The notes beneath the pieces were generated by a model. That model had not been told where the DNA came from. It saw only the letters and a program-made list of their open reading frames with translations, and ran no database searches. A stretch of 64,000 bases of DNA from Thermopolyspora sp044507605. Lineage in GTDB: Bacteria > Actinomycetota > Actinomycetes > Streptosporangiales > Streptosporangiaceae. Where the stretch lies: positions 62,001 to 126,000 of the forward strand of contig JBIQJI010000005.1 of NCBI GenBank assembly GCA_044507605.1, given 5' to 3'. This document shows, piece by piece, positions 24,821 through 33,029 of this stretch (position 1 is its first letter; every line of letters begins with the position of its first letter). A program made the position numbers and the translations under genes.

Positions 24821-25915
24821 ATGATGCCCCCTGCAAAAACAATCGCCCGCTGCGGCAGCGTGATCGCGTTCGTGGGCCTGCTGGCGGCCTGCGGTGGAAA
24901 CGGTGACGGGTCCACCGGCGGATCGACCGGCGCGACGGCGAAAGACGGCGGCCCGACCCGGCTCACGTTCGTGGCCTATGGCGGTGCCGGGCAGAAGGCC
25001 ATGAAGGAGGCGTGGCAGGATCCGTACACCAAGCTGCACCCCGAGGTGACCTTCGTCAACACCTCGCCGTCGGACGTCGCCCAGGTCAAGGCGCAGGTGC
25101 TGTCCGGCGTCATCCAGTGGGACATCGTCTCGGTTGCGCCGTACGCCGCCGAGCAGAACTGCGGCACCCTCTTCGAGAAGCTGGACCTGTCGGAACTCGA
25201 CCGGCAGGATTTCCCCGCGGGGGCGATCGGCGAGTGCTATGTCGACAATTTCATCAACGCACCGGTCCTCGCCTATGACGGAAAGGTGTGGCCGGATGAG
25301 GCGACCGCGCCCAAGTCCGTCGCCGACTTCTTCGACACGAAGAAGTTCCCCGGTAAGCGCGGAATCGTCGCGACACTCCAGGACGGAATGCTGGAGTATC
25401 CGATGTTCGCCGAGGGCAAGGATCTGCAGAACCTCTATCCGATCGACATCAACAAGGCGCTCGACAAGTGGGAGACGATTCGCGACGACACGATCTTCGC
25501 GCCTAATGTGGGCGCCCTGCAGCAGGCCGTCGCGTCGGGTCAGGTGAGCATGTGGATCCTGGTCACCTCCCGGCAGCTGGCGCTGCTCGACGGCGGCGTC
25601 GACGTCCGGCCGGTCTGGGACAAGACCCTGGCCGCCGCCAACGCCTTCGCCGTGCCCAAGGGATCGAAGAACCTGGCCGAGGCGGAGAAGTTCCTGCAGT
25701 ACGTCGTGCAGCCGGAGCCGTCGGCCAGGGAGGCCGAGCTCGGCGGCGTCACCGCGATCAACCTCAAGAGCAAGCCGCAACTGAGCGAGCACGGCAAGCT
25801 CGTCGACCCCTACGGTGAGGCCAACACGGGGGAGACCGTCCTGCAGGACGCCGCCTGGTACGCGCAGAACTACAACAAGCTCCAGCCGATCCTCACCAAG
25901 TGGCTGAGCGGCTGA
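24821..25915 (+). CDS. ABC transporter substrate-binding lipoprotein, PotD-like (orphan paralogue)
   Basis: 364 residues. It has a lipoprotein signal with lipobox LLAAC near residue 25, a Gly/Ser/Thr-rich tether and a periplasmic-binding-protein type 2 fold (RLTFVAYGGAGQKAMKEAWQDPY, WDIVSVAPYAAEQNCGTLFE, KSVADFFDTKKFPGKRGIV, ALDKWETIRDDTIFAPNVGALQQAV, AFAVPKGSKNLAEAEKFLQYVV). It is clearly paralogous along its whole length to the binding protein at 36070, but no permease or ATPase gene is next to it, so it may feed the transporter encoded at 37154-40115. The ATG at 24821 lies 8 bases after gggag; two nearer in-frame ATGs upstream (24806, 24815) are badly spaced. Confidence 0.88.
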   Translation: MMPPAKTIARCGSVIAFVGLLAACGGNGDGSTGGSTGATAKDGGPTRLTFVAYGGAGQKAMKEAWQDPYTKLHPEVTFVNTSPSDVAQVKAQVLSGVIQWDIVSVAPYAAEQNCGTLFEKLDLSELDRQDFPAGAIGECYVDNFINAPVLAYDGKVWPDEATAPKSVADFFDTKKFPGKRGIVATLQDGMLEYPMFAEGKDLQNLYPIDINKALDKWETIRDDTIFAPNVGALQQAVASGQVSMWILVTSRQLALLDGGVDVRPVWDKTLAAANAFAVPKGSKNLAEAEKFLQYVVQPEPSAREAELGGVTAINLKSKPQLSEHGKLVDPYGEANTGETVLQDAAWYAQNYNKLQPILTKWLSG

Positions 25916-26181
25916 CGCCGGAGCCGAGTGGCCGGCACGACGCACGCCCTACGCCTTACGCCTTGGGCGACGCGCACGCACATCATGAGCGAGTCGCACG
26001 CACGTCTTGGGCGACGACGCGGGGCCGGGACCGGATCGAACGGTTCCGGCCCCGACGTCGTTTCCGGAGCCCCCGGCGTCGTTCCGGGGGAGAGGTGCCC
26101 GTGCGGCCACGCGGCTCGGCCGGTCGGCCCACGCTTCCGCCCCGCTGGTCGGCCCCGTTGGTCGGTCCTGCTGGTCGGGGT

Positions 26182-26277
26182 GGCCGGTCCATGCGGCCCG
26201 GTCCATGCGGCCGGGTCCATGTGGCCGGGTCCATGTGGCCCGGTCCATGCGGCCGGGTCATGCGGCCGGTCGGTGCG
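26182..26277. repeat. 14-bp tandem repeat array
   Basis: About seven head-to-tail copies of a unit like gcc(c/g)ggtccatg(c/t)g. Five are exactly 14 bp (26182-26251) and two trailing copies are degenerate. It sits in the 379-base gap between the orphan binding protein and the end of the convergent DenD-like gene, where nothing else is recognised apart from GC-rich, proline-codon-like simple sequence from about 26030. Confidence 0.7.
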
Positions 26278-26294
26278 GTCGGGCGGTGGGCCGG

Positions 26295-27266
26295 TCAGTG
26301 GTGTTCGTCGAGGTAGGCGCGGACGATGGCGTCGAAGGACGGGTCGGGGTGGAGCCCGAGGGCGTGGGCCCGGCGGGTTTCGAACCTGGCGGGCCAGCTG
26401 CCGACGATGGCGGCGATCGCGGGGTCGTGGCGCCACGTGATGAGGTCGCTGGTCCGCTCGCCGGTGACGCGGTCCAGCGCGTCGGCCATCGCTCTCGGCG
26501 TGGTCGTCAGGGCGGGGAGGTTCATGGCCGTGCGGCTGCCCCATGTCGCGTCGTCCACGGCCAGGGCGCGCAGGATGCCCTCCAGTGTGCGGCCGGGTGA
26601 CGAGAGCGCGAGTTCGGTGTCGGGCGGCACGGGGCACACCGCGCGCCGCCCGGCGAGCGGCTCCCTGATGATGCCCGACATGAAGCTCGACGCCGCCGCG
26701 TTCGGGGTGCCGGGCCGTACGACGACGGTCATGAGCCGGACGCTGCGCCCGCGCACGAACCCCTTGCGGGTGTAGTCGGCGACGAGCTGCTCGCCGATGA
26801 ACTTCTGGATGCCGTAGCTGGACTGGGGCCGCGGCAGTGTGTCGTCGCCGACGACTCCGACCGGGCCGATGGCCGGGTCGGCGCCGTAGACGGCGAGGGA
26901 GCTGGAGAACACCAGGACCGGCGGCACGGGCCGGGCCCGGCACCACTCCAGCAGGGCCATCGTGCCGTCGATGTTGGTCCGCATGCCGAGGTCGAAGTCG
27001 GCCTCGGCCGCGCCGCTCACGACACCTGCCAGGTGGAGGACGCAGCCGGCGTCGCCGAGGCGGGGCAGCAGGTCCCGGAGTTCCCCGGTGAGCGCACGCA
27101 CCCGCGGGTCGGCGGCGAGGTCCGGCGGTGGCGGCATCAGGTCGGCGAGCACCAGCTCGGTGACGGGTCGGAGGGCGTGGCCGCCCACCGCCACCGGCTC
27201 GGCCAGCAGCCGGCGGGCGAGCAGCGTGCCCAGGAAACCGGCGCCGCCGGTGATGACGATCTTCAT
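26295..27266 (-). CDS. denD: NAD-dependent epimerase/dehydratase family, D-erythronate dehydrogenase-like
   Basis: 323 residues of an extended short-chain dehydrogenase. The start is KIVITGGAGFLGTLLARRLL (NAD-binding GxxGxxG), the catalytic triad region is VFSSSLAVYG followed by SSYGIQKFIGEQLV (YxxxK), and RSVRLMTVVVRPGTPN is characteristic of the DenD group. DenD oxidises D-erythronate in acid-sugar catabolism. The gene is last in a nine-gene operon and overlaps the LtnD-like gene by ATGA. The kinase-linked context supports the assignment. The exact substrate stereochemistry cannot be read from sequence. Confidence 0.82.
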   Translation of the reverse strand: MKIVITGGAGFLGTLLARRLLAEPVAVGGHALRPVTELVLADLMPPPPDLAADPRVRALTGELRDLLPRLGDAGCVLHLAGVVSGAAEADFDLGMRTNIDGTMALLEWCRARPVPPVLVFSSSLAVYGADPAIGPVGVVGDDTLPRPQSSYGIQKFIGEQLVADYTRKGFVRGRSVRLMTVVVRPGTPNAAASSFMSGIIREPLAGRRAVCPVPPDTELALSSPGRTLEGILRALAVDDATWGSRTAMNLPALTTTPRAMADALDRVTGERTSDLITWRHDPAIAAIVGSWPARFETRRAHALGLHPDPSFDAIVRAYLDEHH

Positions 27267-28246
27267 CGGGCGTCCTCTGGAACGGCGAGCAGCCTGACGA
27301 TGCTGGAGTCGTCGAGGGCGCCGAGACCCGCCCGTGCCGCGAGCAGGTAGAGCTGCCGCGCCGCCGACGCCACCGGTGTCGGCACGGCCGCCGACCCGGC
27401 GAGGTCCGCGACGAGGCCCATGTCCTTGACGAAGATGTCGACGCGGGACTTGACCTCCGGGTCGCCGCCGAGCGCCTGGAGCATGCGGGGCCCGCGGTCG
27501 GTCAGCATGAACGAGCCGGCGGCTCCGGCGGACAGGACGTCGACGACGATCGCCGGGTCCAGCCCGGCGGCCTTGGCGAGCGCGATCGCCTCGGCGGCGG
27601 CGGCGATGTGCACCCCGGCCAGCAGCTGGTTGATGACCTTGACGAGCTGCCCGTCGCCGACCCGCGGACCGACCACGGTGAGGGTCGACGCCACGTGTTC
27701 GAGCACGGGACGGGCGCGCTCCAGCGCGGGGTCGGTTCCCGCGGCCAGGACCAGCAGGTCGCCGGCTTCCGCGCGGGCCGCGCCTCCGCTGACCGGTGCG
27801 TCGACCATCGCGGCTCCGGCGGGGGTCAGGCGCCGGGAGAGCGCGATGGCGGCGTCGGCGCCGATCGTGCTGGTGAGCACGACCACCGCCCCGTCCGCCA
27901 GCGCATCGGCGGCGCCGCCCGCGCCGCCCGTCGGCGCATCGGCGGCGCGTCCTGTCTCGTCCGCCGGCGCATCGGCGGCGCCGCTCGCCTGGTCCGCCGG
28001 TGCCGTGCCGGGGTCGCCGAAGAGGGCCTGGGCGGCCTGCGCTCCGTCGCGTACGGCGAGCAGCACCACGTCGGCGCCGGCCACGGTGTCGGCCGGGGAC
28101 GCCATGGTGGCGACGCCTTCGGCCTCGGCGAGCCGCCGCCGGGCGGGCCAGGGGTCGTAGCCGCGCACGGTGAAGCCGCCCGACGCCAGCCGTTTCGCCA
28201 TGGGCAGGCCCATGGCGCCGAGCCCGAGGGCGGCGACGGTTCTCAT
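27263..28246 (-). CDS. ltnD: L-threonate dehydrogenase-like NAD(P)-dependent oxidoreductase
   Basis: 327 residues of the beta-hydroxyacid dehydrogenase family. VAALGLGAMGLPMAKRL (NAD fold), MVDAPVSGGAARAEAGDL (substrate loop) and LVKVINQLLAGVH (catalytic Lys) are all present. In the family, LtnD converts L-threonate to its 2-oxo acid; other four-carbon acid sugars are possible. An Ala/Asp/Gly-rich insertion of about 35 residues (about 83-117), encoded by three 33-bp tandem repeats, interrupts the Rossmann domain. The gene overlaps the kinase gene upstream (ATGA) and the DenD-like gene downstream (ATGA), so the three enzymes are translationally coupled. Confidence 0.8.
   Translation of the reverse strand: MRTVAALGLGAMGLPMAKRLASGGFTVRGYDPWPARRRLAEAEGVATMASPADTVAGADVVLLAVRDGAQAAQALFGDPGTAPADQASGAADAPADETGRAADAPTGGAGGAADALADGAVVVLTSTIGADAAIALSRRLTPAGAAMVDAPVSGGAARAEAGDLLVLAAGTDPALERARPVLEHVASTLTVVGPRVGDGQLVKVINQLLAGVHIAAAAEAIALAKAAGLDPAIVVDVLSAGAAGSFMLTDRGPRMLQALGGDPEVKSRVDIFVKDMGLVADLAGSAAVPTPVASAARQLYLLAARAGLGALDDSSIVRLLAVPEDAR
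27894..27992. repeat. 33-bp in-frame tandem repeat inside the LtnD-like gene
   Basis: Three 33-base units share the block gcgcatcggcggcg, which starts at 27901, 27934 and 27967. The period of 11 codons keeps the frame and adds the block GAADAPADETG and variants to the protein. Confidence 0.8.
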
Positions 28247-29769
28247 CGGTACTCCAGCCTTTCCACTACGGTGGCGAGCGAATCGTCGTCGCCGACGTTT
28301 CCGGCGAACACGACGTAGGCCAGCCCCTGCGCCGGGCCGGAGGCGGCCTCCCACAGGGAGACCATGCCGGGGAGCAGGGAGCCGCGGGCCCAGGCGCGGT
28401 CGATGCCGAGCGCGCCGGTCGCGATGTCGGACGAGGTGATGCCGCCTTTGGCGACGACGTACGCGGGCCGCCGCGCGGCGACGATCTCGCCGGTCGCCCG
28501 GGTGAGGGCGGCGCTGACGCGGCGGGCGATGGCCAGGCTTTCGTCGGCGTCGGCCCCGGTGATCAGCCTGCGGCTGGTGCTCAGCACGACGGGCCGCTCG
28601 GTGAGGGCGGCGGCGGCCCGGGCGGCCACGTCGCGCAGGTGGCGTTCGGCGCGGGTCCGGTCGAGGATCGTCTCGACGTCGAGTTCGATGTCGGTGACGG
28701 GGCGGGTTTCGCGCAGGCGGGTGAGCTGGCGGGTGGTGAGGTTCACATGGGATCCGGCGACGATGAGGCCGTGCGCGGCGGATCGGCCGGTGAGGGCGCG
28801 CAGCCGCGCGTCGTCGAGGGGTGGGCTCGCGTCCTGGCCGAGGCGGGCCCGGACGAAGGACGGGCCGACGCGGTAGATGGGCCGGGCGCCGGCGGCCTCG
28901 GCGCGGAGCACGGCGAGCGCGGTGGCGCGCAGGTCGTCGTCGGTCACGGCGTCGGCGACGACGACCCGGGGGGACCGCTCCGGTCGGGGGGCCGTTTCCG
29001 GCGCGTCGTCCGGGCGGACGGGGGACGCCGGAGGCGGCGTGGAGCCGTGTGCGTCCGCGGCCGGGGGGACGTGGCCGGGGCGCAGGGCCGCGTCGAGCGC
29101 GGCGGCGTCGCCGGAGCGGATCACGTCCAGGCCGATCGTGGTGACCTGGCCGGCCCGGATGCGGCCGCCGCCTTTCTCCTCGACCCATTCGGCGAGCCGC
29201 GAGGAGCGGTAGCCGAAGGTGGCGTCGCGGGCGAACTCCCCGTCGGCCACCGGGGTGAGGGTGGCGCCGGTGCGCACCCAGTGGACGCCGTCGACGGTCA
29301 CCCGGCCGGCGTCGATGTACGCGGGGGACAGCAGCACCATGTCGGCGGCCGGGCCGTGCCGCGCGATCACGTCGGCGAGCACGTCCGTTTCGAGCGGGAA
29401 GTGGCCGCGCAGGGTGGAGTCGCTGCGGCTGGCGAACGCCAGCGCGACCCCTTCCTCCCGCGCGGCGGCGTGGCAGGTTTCGGCGACCTCGCGGTTGCGC
29501 GCGGCGGCGTCGCCGGGGGTGAGGCTGCGCGTGTTGGTGAGCACGAAGAAGCCGGGGGCCGGTTGCCGCAGCGCCCAGCGGATGTCGTCGAGCCGCCAGC
29601 GTGTCAGCACCGGCACGTCGTGCACGGTCTGGGTGCCCGTCGGGTCGTCGTCGAGCACCACCAGCCGCCGGGCGCCGGCGAGGTGCTCGCGCACCGCCGC
29701 CGCGGGTACGGGGTGAGCGGGCGGCAGGGCCCCCTCCCAGCCCGCCGCCCGCGGCTTCACCCGCGTCAT
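28243..29769 (-). CDS. Four-carbon acid sugar kinase family protein (DUF1537), copy 1
   Basis: 508 residues. The DUF1537 N-domain carries LDDDPTGTQTVHDVPVLTRW and FASRSDSTLRGHFPLE (substrate contacts). The C-terminal nucleotide-binding domain has GLIVAGSHVNLTTRQL and AYVVAKGGITSSDIATGAL. Family members phosphorylate D-threonate, D-erythronate, 3-oxo-tetronate or related acids at O4. A Pro/Ala/Asp-rich linker of about 40 residues lies between the domains. The gene overlaps the dehydrogenase genes on both sides by 4 bases (ATGA). A second DUF1537 kinase is encoded at 41197 on the other strand, so the two probably use different acid sugars. The missing OtnI/OtnC partners leave its step unclear. 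Confidence 0.88.
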   Translation of the reverse strand: MTRVKPRAAGWEGALPPAHPVPAAAVREHLAGARRLVVLDDDPTGTQTVHDVPVLTRWRLDDIRWALRQPAPGFFVLTNTRSLTPGDAAARNREVAETCHAAAREEGVALAFASRSDSTLRGHFPLETDVLADVIARHGPAADMVLLSPAYIDAGRVTVDGVHWVRTGATLTPVADGEFARDATFGYRSSRLAEWVEEKGGGRIRAGQVTTIGLDVIRSGDAAALDAALRPGHVPPAADAHGSTPPPASPVRPDDAPETAPRPERSPRVVVADAVTDDDLRATALAVLRAEAAGARPIYRVGPSFVRARLGQDASPPLDDARLRALTGRSAAHGLIVAGSHVNLTTRQLTRLRETRPVTDIELDVETILDRTRAERHLRDVAARAAAALTERPVVLSTSRRLITGADADESLAIARRVSAALTRATGEIVAARRPAYVVAKGGITSSDIATGALGIDRAWARGSLLPGMVSLWEAASGPAQGLAYVVFAGNVGDDDSLATVVERLEYR

Positions 29770-30770
29770 GCGCCGGCTCCGTCGTCGCCGGCGGGTGCCG
29801 CGGCCGGTGCGGGGAGCCCGGGCGCAGGCCCGAGCTCGGCGCGCAACCGGCTCAACGCGGCGTACGCCTTGTCCCGGTATTCGGCCAGGGCGGCCGCGTC
29901 GCCCGGGTCGATGCCGAGGAACCCGGCGCCCGACTTCACCCCGAACCGGCCGTCGGCGACGAGCCGGGTGAGGGGTTCGGGCGCGGCGAGCCGGTCGCCG
30001 TACTCGGCCGCCAGCGAGGCGTAGGCCCCGGCGTAGACGTCGAGGCCGGCCATGTCGGCGATGGCGAACGGCCCGAAGAACGCCAGCCGGAAACCGAAGG
30101 CGTTGGAGACCACGTGGTCGACCTGGTCGGGCGTCACCAGTCCTTCCTCGACCATCCGCACCGCCTCTTTGAACAGCGCGAACTGCAGCCGGTTCGCGAC
30201 GAACCCGGGCGAGTCGGCGACGCGCACCGGCACCTTGCCGGCGGCGCGCAGCAGGTCCTCCACCCGGGTGACCGCCGCGTCGTCGGTCGCGGGCCCGGGG
30301 ATCAGCTCGACGCCCGGCACGAACGGCGCGGGGTTCATCCAGTGGACCCCGAGGAAGCGTCCGGGCCGGTCGACCGAGCCGGCGAGCCGGCGGATGGGGA
30401 TCGCGGAGGTGTTGCTGCCGATGACGGCCTCCGGCGGGGCGGCGGCCGAGATCTCCCGCAGCACGCCCAGCTTGAGGTCGGGCACTTCGGGCACCGCCTC
30501 GGTGATGTAACCGGCGCCGGCCACCGCGTCGGCGATGGACGCGGCGTGGGACAGCCCGGCGCGGATGCGTTCGGCGGCCCCGGCGGCGAACAGGCCGCCG
30601 CGCTCGAACTCGGCCGCCTGGTCCACCAGCCGCGCGTGCGCCCGCGCCGCGCTTTCGGCGTCGGCGTCGGCGAGTACGACATCGGCGCCGGCCTGGGCCA
30701 GCACCTGGGCGATGCCGCCGCCCATGTAGCCGGAGCCGACCACCGCCACGCGGGGTCGTTCGTCGGTCAA
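29766..30770 (-). CDS. 3-hydroxyacyl-CoA-dehydrogenase-family hydroxyacid dehydrogenase (carnitine dehydrogenase-like)
   Basis: 334 residues. RVAVVGSGYMGGGIAQVLAQAG binds NAD, IGSNTSAIPI and GVHWMNPAPFVPGVELIPG give the family His site, and PGFVANRLQFALFKEAVRMVEEGL starts the helical dimerisation domain. Small stand-alone members of this family include L-carnitine dehydrogenase and L-gulonate 3-dehydrogenase, which act on free 3-hydroxy acids. With the thioesterase directly upstream and the BKACE in the same operon it matches the carnitine-type CdhA/CdhB/CdhC trio. The TTG at 30770 is preferred: ggagg lies 6 bases before it and no ATG or GTG is well placed. Confidence 0.8.
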   Translation of the reverse strand: MTDERPRVAVVGSGYMGGGIAQVLAQAGADVVLADADAESAARAHARLVDQAAEFERGGLFAAGAAERIRAGLSHAASIADAVAGAGYITEAVPEVPDLKLGVLREISAAAPPEAVIGSNTSAIPIRRLAGSVDRPGRFLGVHWMNPAPFVPGVELIPGPATDDAAVTRVEDLLRAAGKVPVRVADSPGFVANRLQFALFKEAVRMVEEGLVTPDQVDHVVSNAFGFRLAFFGPFAIADMAGLDVYAGAYASLAAEYGDRLAAPEPLTRLVADGRFGVKSGAGFLGIDPGDAAALAEYRDKAYAALSRLRAELGPAPGLPAPAAAPAGDDGAGA

Positions 30771-30781
30771 GCGATCCTCCC

Positions 30782-31255
30782 TCAGCGGAACGTGTTGGGC
30801 GGCGCGAGGTACGGCGACAGGGCCGCCACCTCGCGCTCGGTGAACCGGTGCGGCCCGCGCGTCGCCCGGTCGCGCACGACCTGGGTGGTCTCGGCGAGCA
30901 GGTGCACGTCGCGGCGATGCTCGTCGAGGGCGCGGAAGCTCAGGTCCAGGCTGCTCGACCCGAGCCGGGATATCCACGCCTCCACCCAGATCGACTGCCC
31001 GTGGTAGGTCAGCTCCCGGACGTATTCCAGGCGCTGGGCGGCGGTGACGGTGAAGCAGCCCGGATCGAGCGCCCGGAGCACCGGCGGGTGCTCCGGGTCG
31101 GCCGTGCCCGGGTGGTCGGGCAGGCCGTAGAGCCGGATCCGGGCCTCCTCCAGGTACCGCACCCACGTCACGTTGTTGACGTGCCCGTAGGCGTCGGTGT
31201 CGGCCCAGCGCAGCTGGATCCAGGTGCCGAGCGGTTCAGCCGGCGAAGCGGACAC
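30782..31255 (-). CDS. Acyl-CoA thioesterase, 4HBT hotdog family
   Basis: A 157-residue 4-hydroxybenzoyl-CoA-thioesterase-like protein with the active-site block IQLRWADTDAYGHVNNVTWVRYLEEARIRLYG, including the catalytic Asp in DTDAYGHVNN. It would hydrolyse the CoA ester made by the BKACE enzyme of the same operon, as betainyl-CoA thioesterase does in carnitine breakdown. The start is GTG and overlaps the end of the aldolase gene by 20 bases. The stop is 11 bases before the TTG of the dehydrogenase, so the two are tightly linked. The acyl group is unknown. Confidence 0.82.
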   Translation of the reverse strand: MSASPAEPLGTWIQLRWADTDAYGHVNNVTWVRYLEEARIRLYGLPDHPGTADPEHPPVLRALDPGCFTVTAAQRLEYVRELTYHGQSIWVEAWISRLGSSSLDLSFRALDEHRRDVHLLAETTQVVRDRATRGPHRFTEREVAALSPYLAPPNTFR

Positions 31256-32024
31256 CGCGCCCCGCCTTGAGCGTGCGGGCGGCCGCCGCGCCGAACAGCG
31301 TGGCGTCGTTGCCCATGACCGAGAACGTGTAGCCTTCGTCGACCGCGGCCTGCACCGATTCGGCGGTGGTGCCGGCGGGGTTGCCGACCGGTTTGCCGGC
31401 GGCTTTCGCCGCTTTGATGACGGTGGCGACGAGCTCGGTCATCTCGGGGTCGCTCTGCGGCTTGCCGACGTTGGCGGCCATGTCGTTCGTGCCGATGAAC
31501 AGCGCGTCGACGCCCGGCAGCGCCGCGATGTCGGCGGCGTTGCGGGCGGCTTCGGCGCTTTCGATCTGCGGCATGAGGACGACTTCCTCCTGACCGAAGC
31601 GGATGTACTCCTCGCGCGGCAGGGCGCCCCAGGCGCCGGCGCGGCTGGTCGCGCCGACGCCGCGGGTGCCCCACGGCTCGAACCGGGTGGCCCGCACGGC
31701 GGCCTCGGCGTCCGCGACCGTGTCGACGTGCGGCAGCATGATGCCTTCGGCGCCGGCGTCGAGGATGCGCTGCACCCAGCCGCCGGCCAGGCCCGGCACC
31801 CGCACGATGGGGGAGACCCCGAGGTGCAGGGCGGTGGCGATGTGCCGGGAGGCCGTCTCCAGGTCGAGGGGGGAGTGTTCGAGGTCGATCACGATGAAGT
31901 CGAACCCGGCGGCCGCGATCAGCTCGACGGTCTCCATCGACGGCAGCTTGACCCACATGCCGAGCGCAGGGCCCTCGGTGCGGGCCAGGGCGGCCCGGAA
32001 CAGGCTGTGCCGGACGCCGCTCAT
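31236..32024 (-). CDS. HpcH/HpaI-type class II aldolase (2-keto-3-deoxy-acid aldolase family)
   Basis: 262 residues of a TIM-barrel aldolase. GMWVKLPSMETVELIAAAGFDFIVIDLEHSPLD carries the conserved start and an acidic residue. VRVPGLAGGWVQRILDAGAEGIMLPHVDT, ATSRAGAWG and LMPQIESAEAARNAADIAALPGVDALFIGTNDMA supply the metal-binding Glu and Asp region. Members cleave 4-hydroxy-2-oxo acids to pyruvate or glyoxylate-type products with a divalent metal. In this operon it could split a product of acid-sugar dehydrogenation or dehydration. ATG at 32024 overlaps the bicupin stop (ATGA). Confidence 0.85.
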   Translation of the reverse strand: MSGVRHSLFRAALARTEGPALGMWVKLPSMETVELIAAAGFDFIVIDLEHSPLDLETASRHIATALHLGVSPIVRVPGLAGGWVQRILDAGAEGIMLPHVDTVADAEAAVRATRFEPWGTRGVGATSRAGAWGALPREEYIRFGQEEVVLMPQIESAEAARNAADIAALPGVDALFIGTNDMAANVGKPQSDPEMTELVATVIKAAKAAGKPVGNPAGTTAESVQAAVDEGYTFSVMGNDATLFGAAAARTLKAGRGVRFAG

Positions 32025-32959
32025 GCGCCGCCGCCGGCCGTCACGTGCTCGGGCGCGGGGTAGTCGTCCGAGTTGAGCACCCAGCCTTTCTGGCTGAAGT
32101 CGATGCGCGGCGGCGAGAAGATGTCGAGCAGCTGCTGGTGGCGGCCGACGCCCTGCGTGGTGTGGACGGTCGGCGGCGGGATGATCGTGATGGACGGCGT
32201 GTCGACCTGGCCGTGCTCGTCTTCGCGCCACTGGGTGGAGTCGGGGCCCCACGGGTAGCGGATGTGGTGCTTGAAGTCGCCCTTGACGGCCATCGAGATC
32301 TGCTCGAAGTCTTCGTGCACGTGCGGGGACAGTTTGTGGACGTTGCGCGGCCCGGGCTCCTCGGCCAGGAAGTTCACCATCAGGGTCGTGGTGCGGTAGA
32401 TCCGCCCGAAGCGGTCGGGCACGATGGGGGTCTTGGCGAGCGGGTAGACGCGCAGCTTGAACCCGCCGACGGGGTCGGGCCAGGGCACCAGGGGCAGATG
32501 GCGCACGTCGGGCTCGGCGTAGGCGTCCTTGTTGAGGGACGCCTCGACCAGGTCCGTCGACAGGACCGACAGGACCCGGATGATCGGCCCGTCGCCGAGC
32601 GCCTCGATCACGCTGTCGCCGGGCGGGATCACCACGAAGGCCTCTTCCCGCACCTCGGCGCTCTCCTCGCCGGCGGTCACCTTGATCGGCGCGCTCTCGG
32701 AGTACATGAGCACGGCGTACTCGTCGACCTGTCCGGTGCGCGGGAACACGTCGCCGGCCTTGGCGTCGGTCCAGATGATGATCGCGTTCGACGTGCGGGA
32801 GATCCACGTCTTGCTGCCCTTTTCGGTGGTCTCGGTGGGCGGCAGCTTGTGGAACTCGATCCGCTGTGCCTTCTTGATGGGGGTCGACGGGTCTACCGCA
32901 GCGGCGGTCTGCTGGCCGGGCAGCTGCGAGCGGATGTCGTCCTTGGCGTACATCGCCAT
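32021..32959 (-). CDS. Bicupin protein of unknown function
   Basis: 312 residues with two cupin-like halves. The N-terminal half (about 60-150: TDAKAGDVFPRTGQVDEYAVLMY, EEAFVVIPPGDSVIEA) lacks clear metal His residues. The C-terminal half (about 195-290) keeps SPHVHEDFEQISMAVKGDFKHHI and PPPTVHTTQGVG, suggesting one metal site. It is conserved in pattern with pyridine- or sugar-acid-associated bicupins, but I cannot name a reaction; isomerase, lyase and dioxygenase are all possible. ATG at 32959 has gggag about 10 bases before it. It is embedded in the operon with a 4-base overlap to the aldolase gene, so it is probably an enzyme of the route. Confidence 0.75.
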   Translation of the reverse strand: MAMYAKDDIRSQLPGQQTAAAVDPSTPIKKAQRIEFHKLPPTETTEKGSKTWISRTSNAIIIWTDAKAGDVFPRTGQVDEYAVLMYSESAPIKVTAGEESAEVREEAFVVIPPGDSVIEALGDGPIIRVLSVLSTDLVEASLNKDAYAEPDVRHLPLVPWPDPVGGFKLRVYPLAKTPIVPDRFGRIYRTTTLMVNFLAEEPGPRNVHKLSPHVHEDFEQISMAVKGDFKHHIRYPWGPDSTQWREDEHGQVDTPSITIIPPPTVHTTQGVGRHQQLLDIFSPPRIDFSQKGWVLNSDDYPAPEHVTAGGGA

Positions 32960-33029
32960 GTCGGCGTCACTCCCTTGTCGTACGGCCCGGAAAGGGCCGG
33001 GGATCGAGGGCTGGGGTCTGGGGGACGGG

